Positions 23,076 to 23,715 of a DNA stretch of 23,715 nt are shown piece after piece. Positions within the stretch are counted from its first letter, which is position 1. Every line of letters begins with the position of its first letter. The DNA is from Bacteroidota bacterium (GTDB lineage Bacteria; Bacteroidota; Bacteroidia; Chitinophagales; Saprospiraceae): assembly GCA_029573365.1 (NCBI GenBank), contig JAKQGD010000139.1:1-23715 (forward strand). The letters run 5' to 3'. Made by a program: the position numbers and the translations under genes. The notes beneath the pieces are model-generated. The model saw only the letters and a list, made by a program, of their open reading frames with translations, was not told the DNA's origin and did no database searches.

Positions 23076-23715
23076 ATGTCATCAAATCCAACTGCTTCAA
23101 ACAGTGATTTTTTCAAAACCACAGTCATGGGTCACCCTGCCGGCTTGTTTACCCTATTTTTCACAGAGATGTGGGAGAGGTTTTCGTACTACGGCATGAG
23201 GGCCCTCCTAGTTTTGTTTCTTACCAGCTCATTAATCGACGGCGGCTGGGGATGGCCACGTACCAATGCACTGGCTTTGTATGGTACCTATACATCCATG
23301 GTGTACCTGACTCCGCTGCTTGGGGGCATGATGGCTGATAAGTTTCTGGGCCACCGCAAGGCCATCATTCTGGGAGCTTTGTTAATGACCTTTGGCCATG
23401 CTTCTATGGCACTGGAAAATCAGTGGTCCCTGTATCTGGGGCTCGCCTTGCTGATATTTGGCAACGGGTTTTTTAAACCCAATATGACTTCCATGGTGGC
23501 TAAACTGTACAAGGACCATCCCGAGAAAAAGGACGGTGCATATACCATCTTTTATATGGGTGTCAACTCAGGTGCTTTTCTGGGCATCATGCTGTGTGGC
23601 TATATAGGCGAAAAGGTAGGTTTTTCATGGGGTTTCGGACTGGCAGGTATTTTTATGTTTTTTGGTATGCTGCAGTTTATGCTTTCTCAAAAGATCTTTG
23701 GAGACGTGGGACTAC
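23076..23715 (+). CDS. POT-family proton-coupled peptide transporter (copy 3), 3' end outside window
   Basis: The frame is open from ATG 23076 to the right edge and gives 213 residues without a stop. It begins MSSNPTASNSDFFKTTVMGH. Helix 1 has TEMWERFSYYGMR (Glu31, Glu34, Arg35) and helix 4 has GNGFFKPNMTSM (Lys134), so the proton-coupling and peptide-binding positions of the first half are intact. The first 213 residues are closer to copy 1 than to copy 2 around helix 1 (FSYYGMRA). There is an extra Gly/Trp-rich loop (DGGWGWPRTN, 55-64) between helices 1 and 2. The rest of the gene, with helices 7 and 10, is not in the window. It starts 33 bases after copy 2. Confidence 0.9.
   Translation, partial: MSSNPTASNSDFFKTTVMGHPAGLFTLFFTEMWERFSYYGMRALLVLFLTSSLIDGGWGWPRTNALALYGTYTSMVYLTPLLGGMMADKFLGHRKAIILGALLMTFGHASMALENQWSLYLGLALLIFGNGFFKPNMTSMVAKLYKDHPEKKDGAYTIFYMGVNSGAFLGIMLCGYIGEKVGFSWGFGLAGIFMFFGMLQFMLSQKIFGDVGL

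Noticed and set aside
1..23715. CRISPR arrays, insertion sequences, phage genes, toxin-antitoxin or restriction systems
   Set aside because: I saw no evenly spaced direct repeats, transposase or integrase motifs, or paired defence genes. Apart from the tRNA remnant and palindrome there is no sign of mobile DNA.

Overview
The window looks like chromosomal DNA of a member of the Bacteroidota, probably a Saprospiria- or Chitinophagia-like marine or activated-sludge type. Three things support this. Several intergenic regions carry the Bacteroidota promoter pattern TTTG, about 20 bases, TAnnTTTG. Start codons mostly lack a Shine-Dalgarno sequence. The gene content fits: lipoproteins with a Cys at residue 18, DUF4197, DUF6265, TonB-type C-terminal domains and several POT peptide transporters. 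The species cannot be named from the sequence alone.

Layout. Bases 1-3346 (+) are the end of a surface-polysaccharide cluster: a Wzx-type flippase (cut by the window edge), a Wzz-like chain-length protein and an O-antigen ligase/Wzy-like polymerase. A large minus-strand outer-membrane protein (3324-6572) converges on it with overlapping 3' ends. It has a degenerate metallopeptidase-like N-terminus, a TolB-like propeller and a beta-barrel. Bases 6842-9899 (-) hold aroB, a possible 52-residue basic small protein just upstream of it, a TonB C-terminal-domain protein without a membrane anchor, and a membrane-anchored sorbosone/glucose dehydrogenase-like propeller. A DUF4197 lipoprotein follows on the plus strand (10075-10761) with a clear terminator.

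Bases 10762-11361 contain no protein gene. They do contain a promoter-like site, about 75 bases of sequence with two hairpins, and a strong intrinsic terminator. A near-perfect promoter for cutC comes after that terminator. I read this as an orphan small RNA gene. cutC and csaA follow. Next comes a compact operon (12459-17622): dipeptidyl-peptidase IV, a DUF6265 lipoprotein, a small membrane protein, an M15 D,D-carboxypeptidase-like lipoprotein and a MATE exporter.

A CAU-anticodon tRNA with its own promoter and terminator sits at 17706-17779. About 125 bases downstream is a decayed second copy of its 3' end and terminator, with an 18-base perfect palindrome lodged in the T-loop. After a TfoX N-terminal-domain gene and a divergent TPR gene, the window ends in three consecutive POT-family proton/peptide symporters (19719 to the right edge). 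Together, the exported DPP IV and the three POT transporters suggest a cell that lives on peptides: DPP IV releases dipeptides and the POT proteins import di- and tripeptides. That link is inferred from family knowledge and proximity; the genes are not in one operon.
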